64,000 nucleotides of DNA from Isoetes taiwanensis (GCA_021234155.1 JAJEKV010000248.1:425637-489636); one strand, 5' to 3'. Positions 45,790-57,412 are shown, numbered from the stretch's first letter. The notes: a model not told the origin generated them from the sequence alone. Numbers and translations: made by a program.

Positions 45790-48757
45790 GAAGTTCTAAA
45801 GGAGTTCATGAAGCAAAAGGAAGTTGCAGAGTTTCTTGATGACCAATTCAGGAATATGGAGGTGAAGAACCATTTAATTGATAATATTAGAGAAAATATC
45901 CAAATCGGTAAAATCTTCTACTCAGACAGATTCTATGGTACGCAAAGGCGAGTGTACTTGCGATGTCTATTGGACAAGGTTGCACGGTGAAATTGTTAGT
46001 AAGAGAAGTTTGGGAAAAGTTTTGGGAATCCATCCAAGAAATATTGCGATTGCAAGGGATAAACACAAGGAGATAGTCACTAATAAAACTGGATGGGTGT
46101 TTTATAAAAGGTCAAAGAGGATCGATTCAATTGGAAATGATATTATTGAGTTGGTCCGAATTTTTGGGACATAAATACAAGGGTCTCGCCTAAAATGTAA
46201 AAGACGTGAGATATAAAAGGTTGGAGAAGAATGTTAAAGAGGAGCATGCAACTCATTATCCGGAAGATACAGGTTAGTTTATTGCCTTATTTTTATGCTT
46301 TTACTTGTTTCCAAAGTTTTGGTAGCATGTTTGATGTATTTTATTTGGTTAGATTGAACTCAAATATATGTGTTTGATGAATGGTGTTTGCTAATTTTCC
46401 TAAATGATTTAGGCACTATGTAGTTGTGAGATACTTGCAAGTTGGAGTCCCAACCATAGTAGTAACTTATGTTTTAGTTCCATGTTACGGTATGCATTTG
46501 CGGTTGGGTCAAGTTACGAGTTATTGTTACAAGTGTGACATGTTATGGACTTACCTTGCACTTAAAGGCCGTAGTTTTAGAGATAGTTGCAGGTCATAGA
46601 TGAAGTTGCGGTGGCGGTTGCGGTGTGGTTGCAAGTTGCGGTGTGTTAGTTCTAGTTGGCGTTTTAGGTGATGAAAGCGGTGGCGTTTCAAAAGGTCGAG
46701 GTTAGGTGATAGTTACGGCTTACCAAATAGTAGTAGTCGAGATGCCACAAACCGACGGACTGATTTTAGGTGCAATAGATTCAGTTCTAGTTGTAGTTAG
46801 TCATTGTGAAGTCTTAGTTTTGCACCTAAGACATCATGCATGTAAACCGATTACTATTATTGTTATTATCCAAATGAAATGTTCCTCAAATTCAAAGAGC
46901 AATATCCGGCAGGTGAAGATCCGCCAAAGGCTTTTGAGAAATTAAAGCCATGGTAATGCGTATTGAAATTGAAGCAATTTAACTCTTGTTGTTGCATACA
47001 TCAACGCATGCGGTTGCAAATGCTTTTAGATGGCTTTAATAGATTGAGAAATCAACATGTGAATCCTTGTAAAGCGTACATGTGATGTATGTCATCATGT
47101 GGGAGATGTGGGAGAAGCTTGTTTTGCCAAGAGAAAGAAATATAAGACAACTACAGAGTTGTGGCAGTCTATTCTTTGTGCAAAGGAGGAGAACCAGGAA
47201 TTCCACAAAAAAGATTGCATAGATGGAGTTTGCACTAATTGTGGTATATCCCAGCTATCCATATGTCCACTAGAGTTAGCTTAACCCAAGGATCTCATTA
47301 GTTGGGAGTCTTGGGATTATGAAGAAGGTGGAAAAGATAAGTGGGGAAAGCCAAAGAAAATCTAAGCGTTTGTGGAAAGAAACTGAGCCGCGAGCTTTAG
47401 TACACAAGTTAATTGACAGGTTGGCTAAATTTCCTTTGCATAGTTTCAGGCATAAGTGGCAGGCCAAGCAATTTAAGGAGTTGCTGGAAAATCTTCCACC
47501 AGGTACTCTTTTGTCAGTTGTAGATTTTGCTGAGAACTTTAGTATCCAGCTACAAAATCAGTCCAATCGTGATATTGGACTAGCAAACGTGTTACTATCT
47601 TAGTGCATATTACATACTTTGTAGATCCTGTATCAAATGATGTGATGAAGGATACCCATTATTATATATCGGATGACACAAAGCATGATACTTTGTTTGT
47701 TCAGCATGCATTTATGATGCATTATGAATTTATGCAACAACAAGGAATGGATCCAAATAAACATTGGGTCTTTTTCGGATGGAGCAAAGATCTCAGTTTA
47801 AAGGCAAACAAGACCTTTTTACTTTTCCGGAAGGTATGCACATGCCACACATATCTGAGATGATGTGGAACTTTTTTGTTCCAACCATGGGAAAGGGGAG
47901 CATGATGGAAAAGCTGCAGAATTGAAGAGATGGTTGAGGGAATTGATGAAGAGACAGCAAGATCTGAAAATAGAACGTCGCGGCCAGATATAGTGAAGAT
48001 AGCTAGGAAGAGCTTCTCATCGTTGGCTCCATCATCTAGTGTGAACAAGAAGCCAGTACGAAGATGGTTTTGGGAAGTGGTGGGAGTGAATAGAAACAAC
48101 CTTTGGGCAGCAGAGACAGTGGAGGACACACGAAACATCCATTATGTTCATGCATTTAATCCAGAATGCCCTACCCAATTGCAGGTAAGGTGTTTGTCAT
48201 GCTTTTGTGCAAATTGCCTTGATGCTCAATGGGGTAAATGTATGAACAAAGAGTATGTAGATGATTGGAAGCTTGTAGTTATTGAACCTAGCAAGGTTCT
48301 AGCTGATGAATTTGAGCTACACGCAAACCAAAAAGAACAATTTTTCTCTTCAGGGTCAGCCATGTTGAGTGATGCCGTAATAGTAGGTGATACGTTTGCT
48401 GTGGTAGCTCCAAAGGATAATGAAGAGGGTGCACTATTTTGGATGGTACTATGCACAAAGACTAAGTATGTTGTGGAGGAAGACTTTGAGTTAAATGGAC
48501 AAACATTTTATAGAGGAGAGGAACTTCTTGAAGGTACTTATTTTGAAAAGGTACCAAGATCACTTACAAGCTATGTTTTATGCTCTAATGAGCCAAAGGC
48601 TTATAGTTTATGCAACCCAAATTTGTGCAATTAAAGTGGACATGCCACAAGCAAAACACCGAAAGTGAAGGGCAAGATCAGATACACACTCAGAGAGGCT
48701 GATAGTGAGAAGATCTTGGACAATCTACCAGATGTATTATCAGATGATGAAGACTAA
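45790..48757 (+). pseudogene. DDE-like transposon gene T2, multi-exon, decayed
   Basis: A third, more distant gene of the same general build. First part (45808-46275): an N-terminal block and SKRSLGKVLGIHPRNIAIARDK-like helix-turn-helix text (shown here in part), then INTRVSPKM and YKRLEKN, ending at a good donor (CAG then GTTAGT, 46275). After a ~0.8-kb intron: FHKKDCIDGVCTNCGI (about 47190-47250). Core: HKWQAKQFKELLENLP and VVDFAENFS (about 47450-47545), YYISDDTKHD (about 47660-47690), HGKGEHDGKAAELKRWL (about 47885-47935). C-terminal part (47930-48757): VRCLSCFCANC, WGKCMN, and an acidic end NLPDVLSDDED past an in-frame stop at 48632. The family is one I know only as uncharacterised transposon-like proteins. 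Frameshifts near 47285, 47600 and 47780 disable it. Confidence 0.65.
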
Positions 48758-49888
48758 CACCCTGCAGGTACATTTTGTAATGTTAGTTGAATGTAAGGTT
48801 ACTATTTTAGACATCATTTCCATTGATACCTTTCACTTGTTGCAGGTCACAACTATCTCAATGGATTCATACTGTTGACTCAGATAAATGTTTGCTGAGA
48901 ATTGCTCTCAGATTTTCATTTATCATAATTGCTCAGATTTGCTCAAACAAGGATAAATACTCTTAATCCTAAGCTTTGAATCTACATATGACTATAGCTC
49001 AGCTCAGCTCAGCTTCAATAGAAATCCACTCCTTCAATATCCTTGACATTTCTGAAATACAAGAGATAATTAAATTAGAATCTTAAATTAGATAAACAAT
49101 TGATGGAATGAAGGTGCAAGTACATGCAAAACATCTTGCTCTATTGAAAAAAGGTCAAGCATCTTGCCATCTAGTATAAAGAAAGAAAGCTCTAACATTT
49201 TGCTCTATTGCTTTAGACGTGAATAAACTTGAATTACATCAGTCAATGGGCTGGAAGATTAACCAGCCTATCAGCAAGAGTTTGAGTGCTCATTATGGTG
49301 ATCTGCAAAAGCTTGGCCTATAGCTTCAGAGCATCTCGATGGCAAAGGACACAAGCTGCAACTATATGACACAAGCTGCAACTATAGGGACACAAGTCAG
49401 CAATTTGTGACTTGAGCTAGAAGACACAAGGTGCAAGCTGTAACTTCCTGATACACTCTCTCACTATGACTGTGACTGAAACTGCAACTACTAAGGCATG
49501 GTGCACTATGGCTAAGACTGAGACTGTAACTAGTAAGGTGTGGTGCATCTGCAACAAGCAACTGTAAGCTTCCAACTGCAATCTGCACCTGCGACTGGAA
49601 TAATCAAAATGGTTGTAAATATCAACTACAACATGTGACTAAGCTTTAGCTTGTAGCTGCAACTCATAACTACATGATTCTACCTATGAGCTTCAACTTT
49701 GGCTTAAAACATGCAATTATACCTTACAACAACATGCCTCTAACTATGAATACAACAACTACTTCAACTCCATGTAGCTACAGCTAAAAATTAATTTATG
49801 TAGCTAAAGATAAACATAGTAATTGAATATAAGAAGCTGCTATGACCTCAGTGGTTAAGAAATTAGCTACAAAATAGAGAAACAAGAA
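48758..49888. other. no gene; AGCTGCAACTA-type low-complexity DNA
   Basis: From about 49300 to 49790 the sequence is a loose array of ACTGCAACT, AAGCTGCAACTAT and TGACTGTGACTGAAAC-like words, an old decayed minisatellite. A 24-bp direct repeat with GACACAAGCTGCAACTATA lies at 49345-49395. Confidence 0.65.
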
Positions 49889-49898
49889 TCAAATAGTA

Positions 49899-50268
49899 CC
49901 TGGTATCTTTTTTTCATAATTGGCATCATTCACCTTGGTCTTACATGTCACATTAGAGCTAATAAAGATTTGTGAAGAGGGCTTCTCAACAAGCACTGAC
50001 GCAATTGGAGACAATGTCTGTTGAGAAACAACATTTGCTGTCCCGTTTTTCAGCCCATCGTCATAGTCACTGTTTGAAAGTGCTCTACTCTTTGCTGTGA
50101 CTTTGCATGCTTGTAGAAACTCATCCAATTTATTTCACGACCATTGCAATGCAAGAGAAATGCTACTGCCAATGCTTGAGGCACCTGCCCTCCTAAAACC
50201 TTCTTTCTATCATGTATTTTCTTATATAGCAATAGGAACTCCTCTTGGAGAGATAGTCTTCCTGTAGG
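49899..50268 (-). pseudogene. minus-strand exon, part 2, beyond a LINE insertion
   Basis: On the minus strand the frame RLSLQEEFLLLYKKIHDRKK, then QALAVAFLLHCNGREI, runs from the LINE edge at 50268; after one frame change it continues with ANVVSQQTLSPIASVLVEK to a donor-like AAGATACCAG/GTACTA at 49899. Part 1 of the exon is on the far side of the LINE (55245-55430). I do not recognise the protein. Helical text with a conserved Trp (INWMSFYKHAK) suggests a DNA- or protein-binding segment, but that is a guess. The LINE splits the exon, so this copy cannot make the original protein. Confidence 0.5.
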
Positions 50269-50439
50269 CGCTCACACTGGCGCTTAGGGTTTCAGCCCTG
50301 CTCTTTTGCTCATTTGGATTTGTGCATTCAGGCGTTTTGGGCTCGTTGGAAAGCTTCGAAACGGCTTTTCTTCGGTGTATGACTTGTATGGTTTCCTCTG
50401 TTTTAGCCGCCGGAATCCACCTGACAGTCCCGGCCCTCT

Positions 50440-51580
50440 ATGGCCACCTCTGACAGCATGCATGCGTTGAAGAAAAGAGCCCGCAATTTGGACACCTCGT
50501 CCCCATCAGAGCAGGTATCTCAGGCTGAGGCAATCAGGGTTGTACAGGAACAGGCCGATTCCCTCCAGGCTAAGCTGGCAAGCTTGGAGGCATCACGGGA
50601 CCATCTGCCAGAGGCTGCGCTCAAGAAGCAGCTTCTCCAACAGAAGGAGCGAATTTCCCTTGTGGAAGTTCGGCTTGGGGATTATGATTCTTGGGAGCCC
50701 AAAAGGTGAGGACCGGATAAGAGGGGAGATACAAGCAACAACCTTGACTAGTCCGGAGATGGGGCACCGCTTGGATAAGGTCCACCAGCAGTGGATGGAA
50801 GACATGGCGCAAGCACGGGCTGACATGAAGGGGTTGCTCCAGCAGATTGTACAAGTCACAAGCATGGCTGGTCGGATAGATGCTAAGGAAAAGGATGTGG
50901 AAGCGGTGCGGGGCAGGCTCCAATTCCTTGATGAAGCAAAGGCAGACAGGCAGGAGATGTCAGGAAGATGCTCACATATAGAGAACCATATGGCCCACTT
51001 ACAGCAAGAGATGCAGGACCTCCGAATGGAGGTGCAACGAAGAATGGGAGTGCACCACAGGTCATTCGCACCAGCACCCCCATACCGGAGGCGAGGGTGG
51101 CTCGGTGGAATCGGGTAGTACCGTGAGGAGCAAGACATCCAAGCACGCCGCCTCAACCTTATTGTGCGGGGATGCAGGAGGAGCAAGGCGAGGATTTGCG
51201 GAGGTGTAAGCTTACCACCACGGTACTTGCAAAGCTCAATTACAATATTTGGTTATCAAGAGTCCAATCGAGGATCGGAGGGTGAGCATGAGACCTCGGC
51301 TAGTTAAGTTTGCGATCTTGGATTGGGAGGCAAAATCTTTGTTGTTGCAACGCACCCTGCCGCTTGAAAGGTACGCCCATCCATATACGGATGTGGATCT
51401 CATACCGCAACAACGGGAAAGAAGCCAAGAGTTGGTCAAGATAAGAGAGATTCGACAAAATTTGGAGGGGCTGCTGGTTTGGTTAATGGCAAGATGAAGG
51501 TATATGTGCCTCCCTCGTCGGGCGATTCTGGGGGCAAACACTACCCACGGCAGGCTGCGTCCGCAGGGTGAGCGGTCCGG
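50440..51580 (+). pseudogene. LINE ORF1-like protein, frameshifted
   Basis: Starts at an ATG (50440) in good context. First 90 residues: a coiled-coil with QADSLQAKLASLEASRDHL. After a shift the frame 50722-51118 continues coiled-coil (WMEDMAQARADMKGLLQQIV). Then RRLNLIVRG, RPRLVKFAILDWEAKSLLLQ and QRERSQELVKIREIR are the RRM-type RNA-binding core and C-terminal domain found in L1-like and some other ORF1 proteins, which chaperone the LINE RNA. Frames break near 50705, 51130 and 51230. Confidence 0.7.
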
Positions 51581-51736
51581 GGGCATCGAGGCCGAGGCGG
51601 AGGCCGGGGAGAGGGCGGATTGAGGCCTTCCACAAGCGCAAACACATCCATCGGGGTCCCGTGAGCGAGGCTGCCGAAGTTATTCCAACTACAGCAGCCG
51701 GCCCTCGAGGCACTCGGATGGATCCACGGCCATGAT

Positions 51737-54700
51737 CGGCATAGGGAAAGTGTCTTCAGTATTGTTTCTGGAATTGTAGGGGCTTCCCGTGGCGTATGGG
51801 CAAAGTGGCTTGAATGGGATCGCGACGGGACATGGACATCGTCTTCAGAGACATGGGAGTATGAAGGGCATCGATTGCCGGACATTCGAGGATATCGGCA
51901 TGTCTCACTTGCTAATGAGCCATGGGCGACGCCGGGTGCGGTGGAGTGGCTTGCTACTTTAGGGATGCCTTAGCATGCAAGATCACACTTGAAGTCCGTG
52001 TGTTTAACCGCTACATGTGGGTAATGGTATTAGAGCCCGGTCATGTCCCATTGTTTCTTGCTAGCTGCTACATTCCCCATCACGAGGGCTCTAAGTTCTA
52101 CGGTACATGATGCATTAACCGGATGTCGTGATGTCGGTATAGGGAAGCGTATGATGACATAGACCGCTATAATCAGCGAGGGGACAAGTGTTTTTGCTTG
52201 GAGATTTCAATGCTCGTGACGGCCAGCTTGGTCGGTGACCTTCAAGGTGACGATAATGCTGATCCGCTTTGGCTTGGAGACAGCCGCTATTGAGAATACG
52301 GCACTCCCGGGATATGGTGGCTAGACCATTTGGCGGCGGTGGTCCAGCTCTGCCGGGTTTTTGACATGGTAATTTGTAATGGTATGCGGCGATGGCCACA
52401 CTTTCGGGGGTGTTACTTGCGGGGAGTGATAGGCGGGATGGGGAGCTAGTGTGTTGGATTACCTTCTCGCTCGTGCGACACTTGACATGGTTACACACCT
52501 CTCCATTGGCACAAGCCGAGGGGATGAGGAGGCTTTATCGGATCACTACCCGCTTTATGTCACGCTGAATTGGGAGCACTCAATGGCGGAGACACCGCAA
52601 AGGGGCGTGGAGGGTTACCATACATCCCACGCTATCGAAGCGAGACGGTGTATGAATCTGTGTTGGTGCTTGCAGGAATTACGAGGGGTTTGATAGCTTC
52701 TACACACTTGCAAAGGCAGGTGTGCATGGTCGGTGAGGGGCGCTTGCATTTGGCGAGGCTTCCTTTGCGGTGAAGGGCCCTCCAAAGGAGGGACGCATTT
52801 TCCGAGAACCGTGGTTTGATGCTGATTGCAAGGCTCTAAAGAGCCGGTAGTGCGCTTTTAGTCATAGATCCACCGATTCGCGGCCCACGAGGCCCACAAG
52901 ACTATAAGCTCTTCCTAAAAGCCAAGAAGGGGAGATACATGGCAGAAACCGGGGGGCGCTGTTTGACATGCTCATGGCGAGCCAAAAGCTTTTTGGCGTA
53001 GGTGTTATATAAGCGCCCGGTGGCTGGTAATGTAAGTGTGGAGCAATGGATGCACGCTTTGCGGGGAGTTATATGACGCCAAGAGCTAATGCCGTGGTCC
53101 CGGATCGGGTAGGAGAGGTGCCTGCAGCTCAGCGGGAGGATGTTAAACAAGGTCTCGAACATGCATGGCGAATGGCAAGGCAAAGGATTTCCACGGGGGC
53201 TGCAGGCCGAATTTGTTGAAATGGGGTGGCCCATCCGTGGTAGGGCCCACGACGGTGATCATTAACCGGGCTCACGGCGAGGGGCTCCCGAGGTGGATGG
53301 TTAGTAAGGTTGTTCCATTCATAAAGCCGGTAATATCTGGATGAGCGGCGAATTACTGGGATGATTATGGTAAGCTTTGTTTGCAAAGCGAAGGGGTGGT
53401 GGAGAAGAAACTTACTAAGTGGGCGAGGGAGGTAGGGGTGCGGGCAATTGGCGAGGCGGGGCTTCACCCCGGCTCACTCCACGGCCAGGCCATATCTTCA
53501 CTTTGAGAGTGTTGATGGAGGCAAGCGGAATGGCGGCCAGGACTTGTATTCTTTGCTTTGTAGATTTTAAGGCTGCATATGATACCGCCCCGAGAGACAT
53601 TGTGGCGAGAGGTTGCAAAATTGCGAGTTCCACGGGGAGTTGCGAATGTGGTGCACCCGGCTTTATGATGGGATTTATGCCGACCGCCTTATGAGGATCG
53701 GGCGGGTAGCTAGCACTATGGGAGTTAAGCAGGGGCTGCCCGTTGTCTCCAACGCTTTTTTGGGTTGTATATTGATAGCTTGGAGGCGTGGATGCAGACA
53801 CCATGGGGGAGCAGGGGTGCAATTATCGATCGCGACCTCGTGAGCGATTATTATATGCGGATGATGTAGCTTTGCTAGCTCACCGCGGCCAGCGGTATGC
53901 AAAGCAGCATTTGGATGCCCTCGGTGGGTTACGTGGGGCAGCGGGAATGACTTGAGTGAACTTGCACAAAAACTAAGCTTCTCAGCGATCTCTCCTCGAA
54001 CACCCTATCGGGAGTTCTATTACGGGGGCGGGGAAGTGGAGATGGTCTTGAGCTTCAAGTATCCGGGAATTGATTTCACTACTAACATCTTTGTGGGATG
54101 AGTGTGTGGAGAGAAGAGCAGTCGCGGGCTGAAGGCTTTATATGCGGTGCAAAAGCGGCGTGTTGCCGATAGATCTCTGTGGATCGGGCGAGGGAGAGCA
54201 CACCGTTTAGAGCTTTGGTTGAGCCGTCTTTGCTATATGGGGTGGAGGTTTGGGGCCAATGATTAGCAAAAATACGTGGGATAGGTTGGAAAGGGTGCGT
54301 AAAGCTTTCTTGACATATAGCTTGGGAGTGAAGGACACCGCATCGTATCAGATTTTGTTGTATGAGGCGGGGTTACGGCCTTCTGACGATACGCTATGCG
54401 AAGGCATCTTACTTGCTTCCATAAGGTGGATGGGATGGATGAGCATCGCTTGCCCCACAGCCGCGTGTTGTTAACTTGGGGGCCCCAACGGTGAAGAGGG
54501 TATGCCTACCGTTAAGCGTAAGGGATGGTTTAGGAGGTGGTCTATGGATTACCAGCGGATGGTGGCTTGGCGGCGGTCGATCGCGAGAATGGGCAATTGG
54601 ATGCGGGCTATCTTTGCCACTCGTGGAATGCCTCTACTCTTGCAAAGCCCAAGGCGAGCACTATCACGCTCAGATTAATCCCGGCCTTGAGCATGGACCC

Positions 54701-55046
54701 CATCCCGGTGCTTGAAAGCACACATCTCTGTGAAGAAAGCGGAGCTATTGCGCCATAAGGGCGGGTTCCCATTACCTCAAATTGAGGCAGTCATTTGGGG
54801 GTGAATGGCGGGCGCGGGATCCCGAGGGGAGGAGAGGATATGTCGGTGTTGTGAGATGCGTGATAGAGGATGAGCACCATGCCCTCCGTGATTGCCCGGC
54901 ATATGCCCATGTCCGGCGGTGCACAGCGATCTTAGATGCTCGACACACGCTACATCGATTACTCGCATCACCTATGGTAGCCGGCCGGGAGCTACATCCT
55001 ATAGATTTGGCCGTCGGACTTGCTCTTCTGGGGCATGGTATTTGAG
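51737..55046 (+). pseudogene. LINE ORF2 (endonuclease and RT), frameshifted
   Basis: APE endonuclease: a start-of-domain NCRG motif near 51770, GVACYFRDALACKITLEVRV near 51946-52005, a degraded GDFNARDGQ near 52198-52225, and EALSDHYPLYVTL (about 52526-52564) as the S-D-H end motif. RT: TCILCFVDFKAAYDTAPRD (53543-53600), GVKQGLPV (53722-53745) and the catalytic LLYADDVALLA (about 53848-53880). Then DRLERVRKAFLTYSLGVKD and YEAGLRPSDD, and a zinc finger (CRCCE, HHALRDCPAY) near 54840-54905. At least seven frame changes. The element cannot move by itself in this state. Confidence 0.88.
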
Positions 55047-55210
55047 AGCCCTCTTGTTAGGGGTTTTCCTCCCAAGTGGGGGTTTTGCATCCGGTAGTAG
55101 GGTTCTCTTTGGCCTCTGATTACATTGTTTGTTTTTGGTGTTGGGGTTTTTGGCTTTTTTGCCTGTTCTGTGCCGTCTCATAGGCCTCTGGCCTCCGTGG
55201 ACGTTAAAAT

Positions 55211-55240
55211 AAACTTCCTTCCTCCTTCCTTCCTTCCTTC
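55211..55240 (+). repeat. (TTCC)n 3' tail of the LINE
   Basis: CTTCCTTCCTCCTTCCTTCC-type microsatellite directly after ACGTTAAAATAAA. Microsatellite rather than poly(A) tails are typical of several non-L1 LINE clades. Confidence 0.85.
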
Positions 55241-55430
55241 TTGTTTTCTTTCAACAACCTGAACCTGTAACAAGACTTGCCATTTACCTTTGGACCCCAC
55301 ATCCTCCGCATGTCATTGTCATCAACATTCCTTTCCTCTGATTTATATAACTCCTTAAAGGTCAAACCTCTGTTGCTCAAATCTGGAATTGCATCGCTTG
55401 GAACTGACTCCATGAGATACAACTACCTAC
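55241..55430 (-). pseudogene. minus-strand exon, part 1, upstream of the LINE
   Basis: On the minus strand, after a possible acceptor (CATGTAG near 55430), the frame reads LMESVPSDAIPDLSNRGLTF, then ELYKSEERNVDDNDMRRMWG and GKSCYRFRLLKE, and then runs into the (TTCC)n tail of the LINE. It resumes as 50268-49899. The rejoined exon would be about 0.55 kb. Protein not recognised. Confidence 0.5.
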
Positions 55431-56445
55431 ATGCACATCAGTAAGACAAGGCTTAACTAAATTTGCATAAACATTCAAAAATATGCACAACTAACTGTAC
55501 ACAAGAAGAGAGGCAGCGTTGTCTTTTTCAAATTTCCTACAATCATAGAGTAATAGTGTAATGCAAAAGATATAACATGGACTTATAAATTCTCATAATA
55601 AATCAGAGCAAGAATTTAAAGTTAGATATGGCTAGCTTGAATTAAAACTAACGGTTTTGTAACAATTGGCTAGAGATGCTTTATGTGCACAAGATCTATT
55701 ATAGTCCTGGATTTTCCCTGCCAAGAGAGATCAACAATGCATGTGAAAACTTAAGTTCCAGCATTACCCAACAAGCTATCTAGAGAGATGACCACAACAT
55801 GTATGAAATTAAGACTCATCACTACATCACCCAACAAGAAATAAACGCCAAGTTTAACAAGAAAAGAAAGAAACTGCATTTGCCTTTTCCCTTGTTCTTG
55901 CTTGTAGCACAAACGCGTGGACAATAAAAAGAAATCCCCATTCTAATCCTTTGATGGAATGAGAGAAAGTTCGAGGGCAAAAAACTTGAGAGTTCATAAA
56001 CTAGAGAATTGGGGCGGAAGAAAAACCTGAGGGAAAGACCTGAGGGAAGACAAACCTGAGGGAAAAAACTGAGGGAAAAACCTGAGGATAGGAGAAAAGT
56101 TGAGGCCGCTTTAGCTGTGTAACGGAAGTGGGATGTTGAATCAGAATGGACCCAGAAGATTCGGCAGCAAACGAATTCCCTCCCATCTCCCATTCTTGCT
56201 ATTTCGTCCCGAGCCCTCCCTTTCCCCGTTAACTTCGGAAAATTCAAAATACAACCTAAATTTCCCACTAATTTTCCAACTACTTTCATAGTTCGAAAAC
56301 TGACTTTTTTGACCCACTATATTGTGCTTGGACCCTGCCATCAAAGTTTGTGTCTCGCCCAAGCGCCTTCACTAGAATTGGTGTCGCCACAGTAGCCGGC
56401 ATTCGTAAATCTGCATAGTGTAGATTCATAGTGGGGACAGTCAGA
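55431..56445. other. no gene; CCTGAGGGAAA minisatellite
   Basis: Contains a short tandem array of ACCTGAGGGAAAA units at 56028-56095. The minus open frame 56289-55822 crosses it and is Ser/Phe-rich; I treat it as non-coding. Confidence 0.55.
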
Positions 56446-56949
56446 ATGGTCCGAACTAGGTGCAGCGATGGATTCACAATGAGCGAAATGAAGTCCCATA
56501 TCTGCGAGCCAATATTAGCTCATGCGAATCAGCTTCAGGTTGAGGTGCAGAACGAGATAAACCAAGAAGGAACAGAAGAAATGAGAAACCAACTCAGGAA
56601 GCTCCTCCGTAGGGGAGAGTTGATGAAGGATGGCGATGAGCCGGATCACCTCAGCAGGGTGGAGCTGGAAGGCTGCCTCATTTCATTGAAACGCCATATT
56701 TACAGGGCAGAAGCTCTGAAGAGGCTGCTAAAAATGGAGGATGTTTGGCTGCACAACAGGTTTTGGTCGTTATTTAAGAAGCTTTACAAGAAGGAAAAAA
56801 GAGAGTGTGTGGCTTTGGTGACTAAGCTCATCCTCAGCACTCCCCATTCGATGCGAGAATTGGATGACTGGCTGGATCTGTATAGCCGACAAGGCATAAC
56901 AGAGTTCGAGCTGGGGGATCTAATTGCGGTGGAACTGGGCATTGACTGA
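56446..56949 (+). CDS. intact ORF, unrecognised 167-aa helical protein
   Basis: First ATG in frame is at 56446; the frame ends with TGA at 56947-56949 and has no interruption. The product starts MVRTRCSDGFTMSEMKSHIC and is mostly charged alpha-helix: ELEGCLISLKRHIYRAEALK and LWS-F-K-K-L-Y-K-K type text in the middle, and an acidic C-terminus with FELGDLIAVELGID. No signal peptide or membrane segment. I do not recognise a family. The open frame, with CTG/CAG sites that look normal, sets it apart from the decayed surroundings. It may be a small gene, a terminal exon, or a captured fragment. No clear TATA box or splice acceptor just upstream. Confidence 0.5.
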   Translation: MVRTRCSDGFTMSEMKSHICEPILAHANQLQVEVQNEINQEGTEEMRNQLRKLLRRGELMKDGDEPDHLSRVELEGCLISLKRHIYRAEALKRLLKMEDVWLHNRFWSLFKKLYKKEKRECVALVTKLILSTPHSMRELDDWLDLYSRQGITEFELGDLIAVELGID

Positions 56950-57140
56950 AACCTCCATGTATAATATTATCTATTATTATCTATTATGTTTCTGTTGAAC
57001 TATCTCTTTCGAGGCATGATGTTTTTATTTTCTATGTACTCCATCCATGTACTCCTTCTCTATATGAATAGAATGGTTCTTGTCTACATTGACAAAAACC
57101 CAGACGTGCAACTTCAGAAAAGTAATATCCTTTGTACAAA

Positions 57141-57412
57141 TTGGGCGCCCGCCCACTTTGCCCCGGAAATGCCTTGAAGATAGTTTATTCGAGGCCTCCA
57201 GAGGAAATTGGACGCCCGCCCACTTTGCTTTGGGAATAGTTTGAACAAAGCTTTCTCGAGGCCACCCCCAGAAATTGGGCGCCCGCCCACTTTGTCCTGG
57301 AGATGGTGTGATGAAAGTTACATCCAGTCCTCCAGAAGTAACTGGGCGCCCGCCCACTTTGCTCTTGAAATTCCATCGAGACCTCCTGAGGAAATTGGGC
57401 GGACGCCTAATT
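57141..57412. repeat. ~67-bp satellite, about four units
   Basis: Units begin AAATTGGGCGCCCGCCCACT and end in CGAGGCCTCCAGAGG-like sequence at 57141-57204, 57205-57272, 57273-57338, 57339-57390, with a partial fifth unit. The GGGCGCCC core is self-complementary. Open frames over it, on both strands, are repeat translations. Confidence 0.88.

Larger units (their letters stand above)
50269..55246 (+). mobile_element. full-length or near full-length LINE, non-L1 type
   Basis: A ~5-kb non-LTR retrotransposon with a 5' UTR, ORF1, ORF2 (endonuclease, RT, C-terminal zinc finger) and a (TTCC)n tail instead of poly(A). The RT has VDFKAAYDT and LLYADDVALLA with an EVWG-type downstream block, unlike the two L1 copies at 20.7 and 31.4 kb; it fits the I/Jockey/RTE side of the LINE tree better. 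Its right edge is the microsatellite (55211-55240). The exact left edge and target duplication could not be fixed. Confidence 0.8.

Noticed and set aside
50240-50275. Target duplication of the non-L1 LINE
   Set aside because: The TTCCT-rich flank and the (TTCC)n tail make any short match ambiguous.
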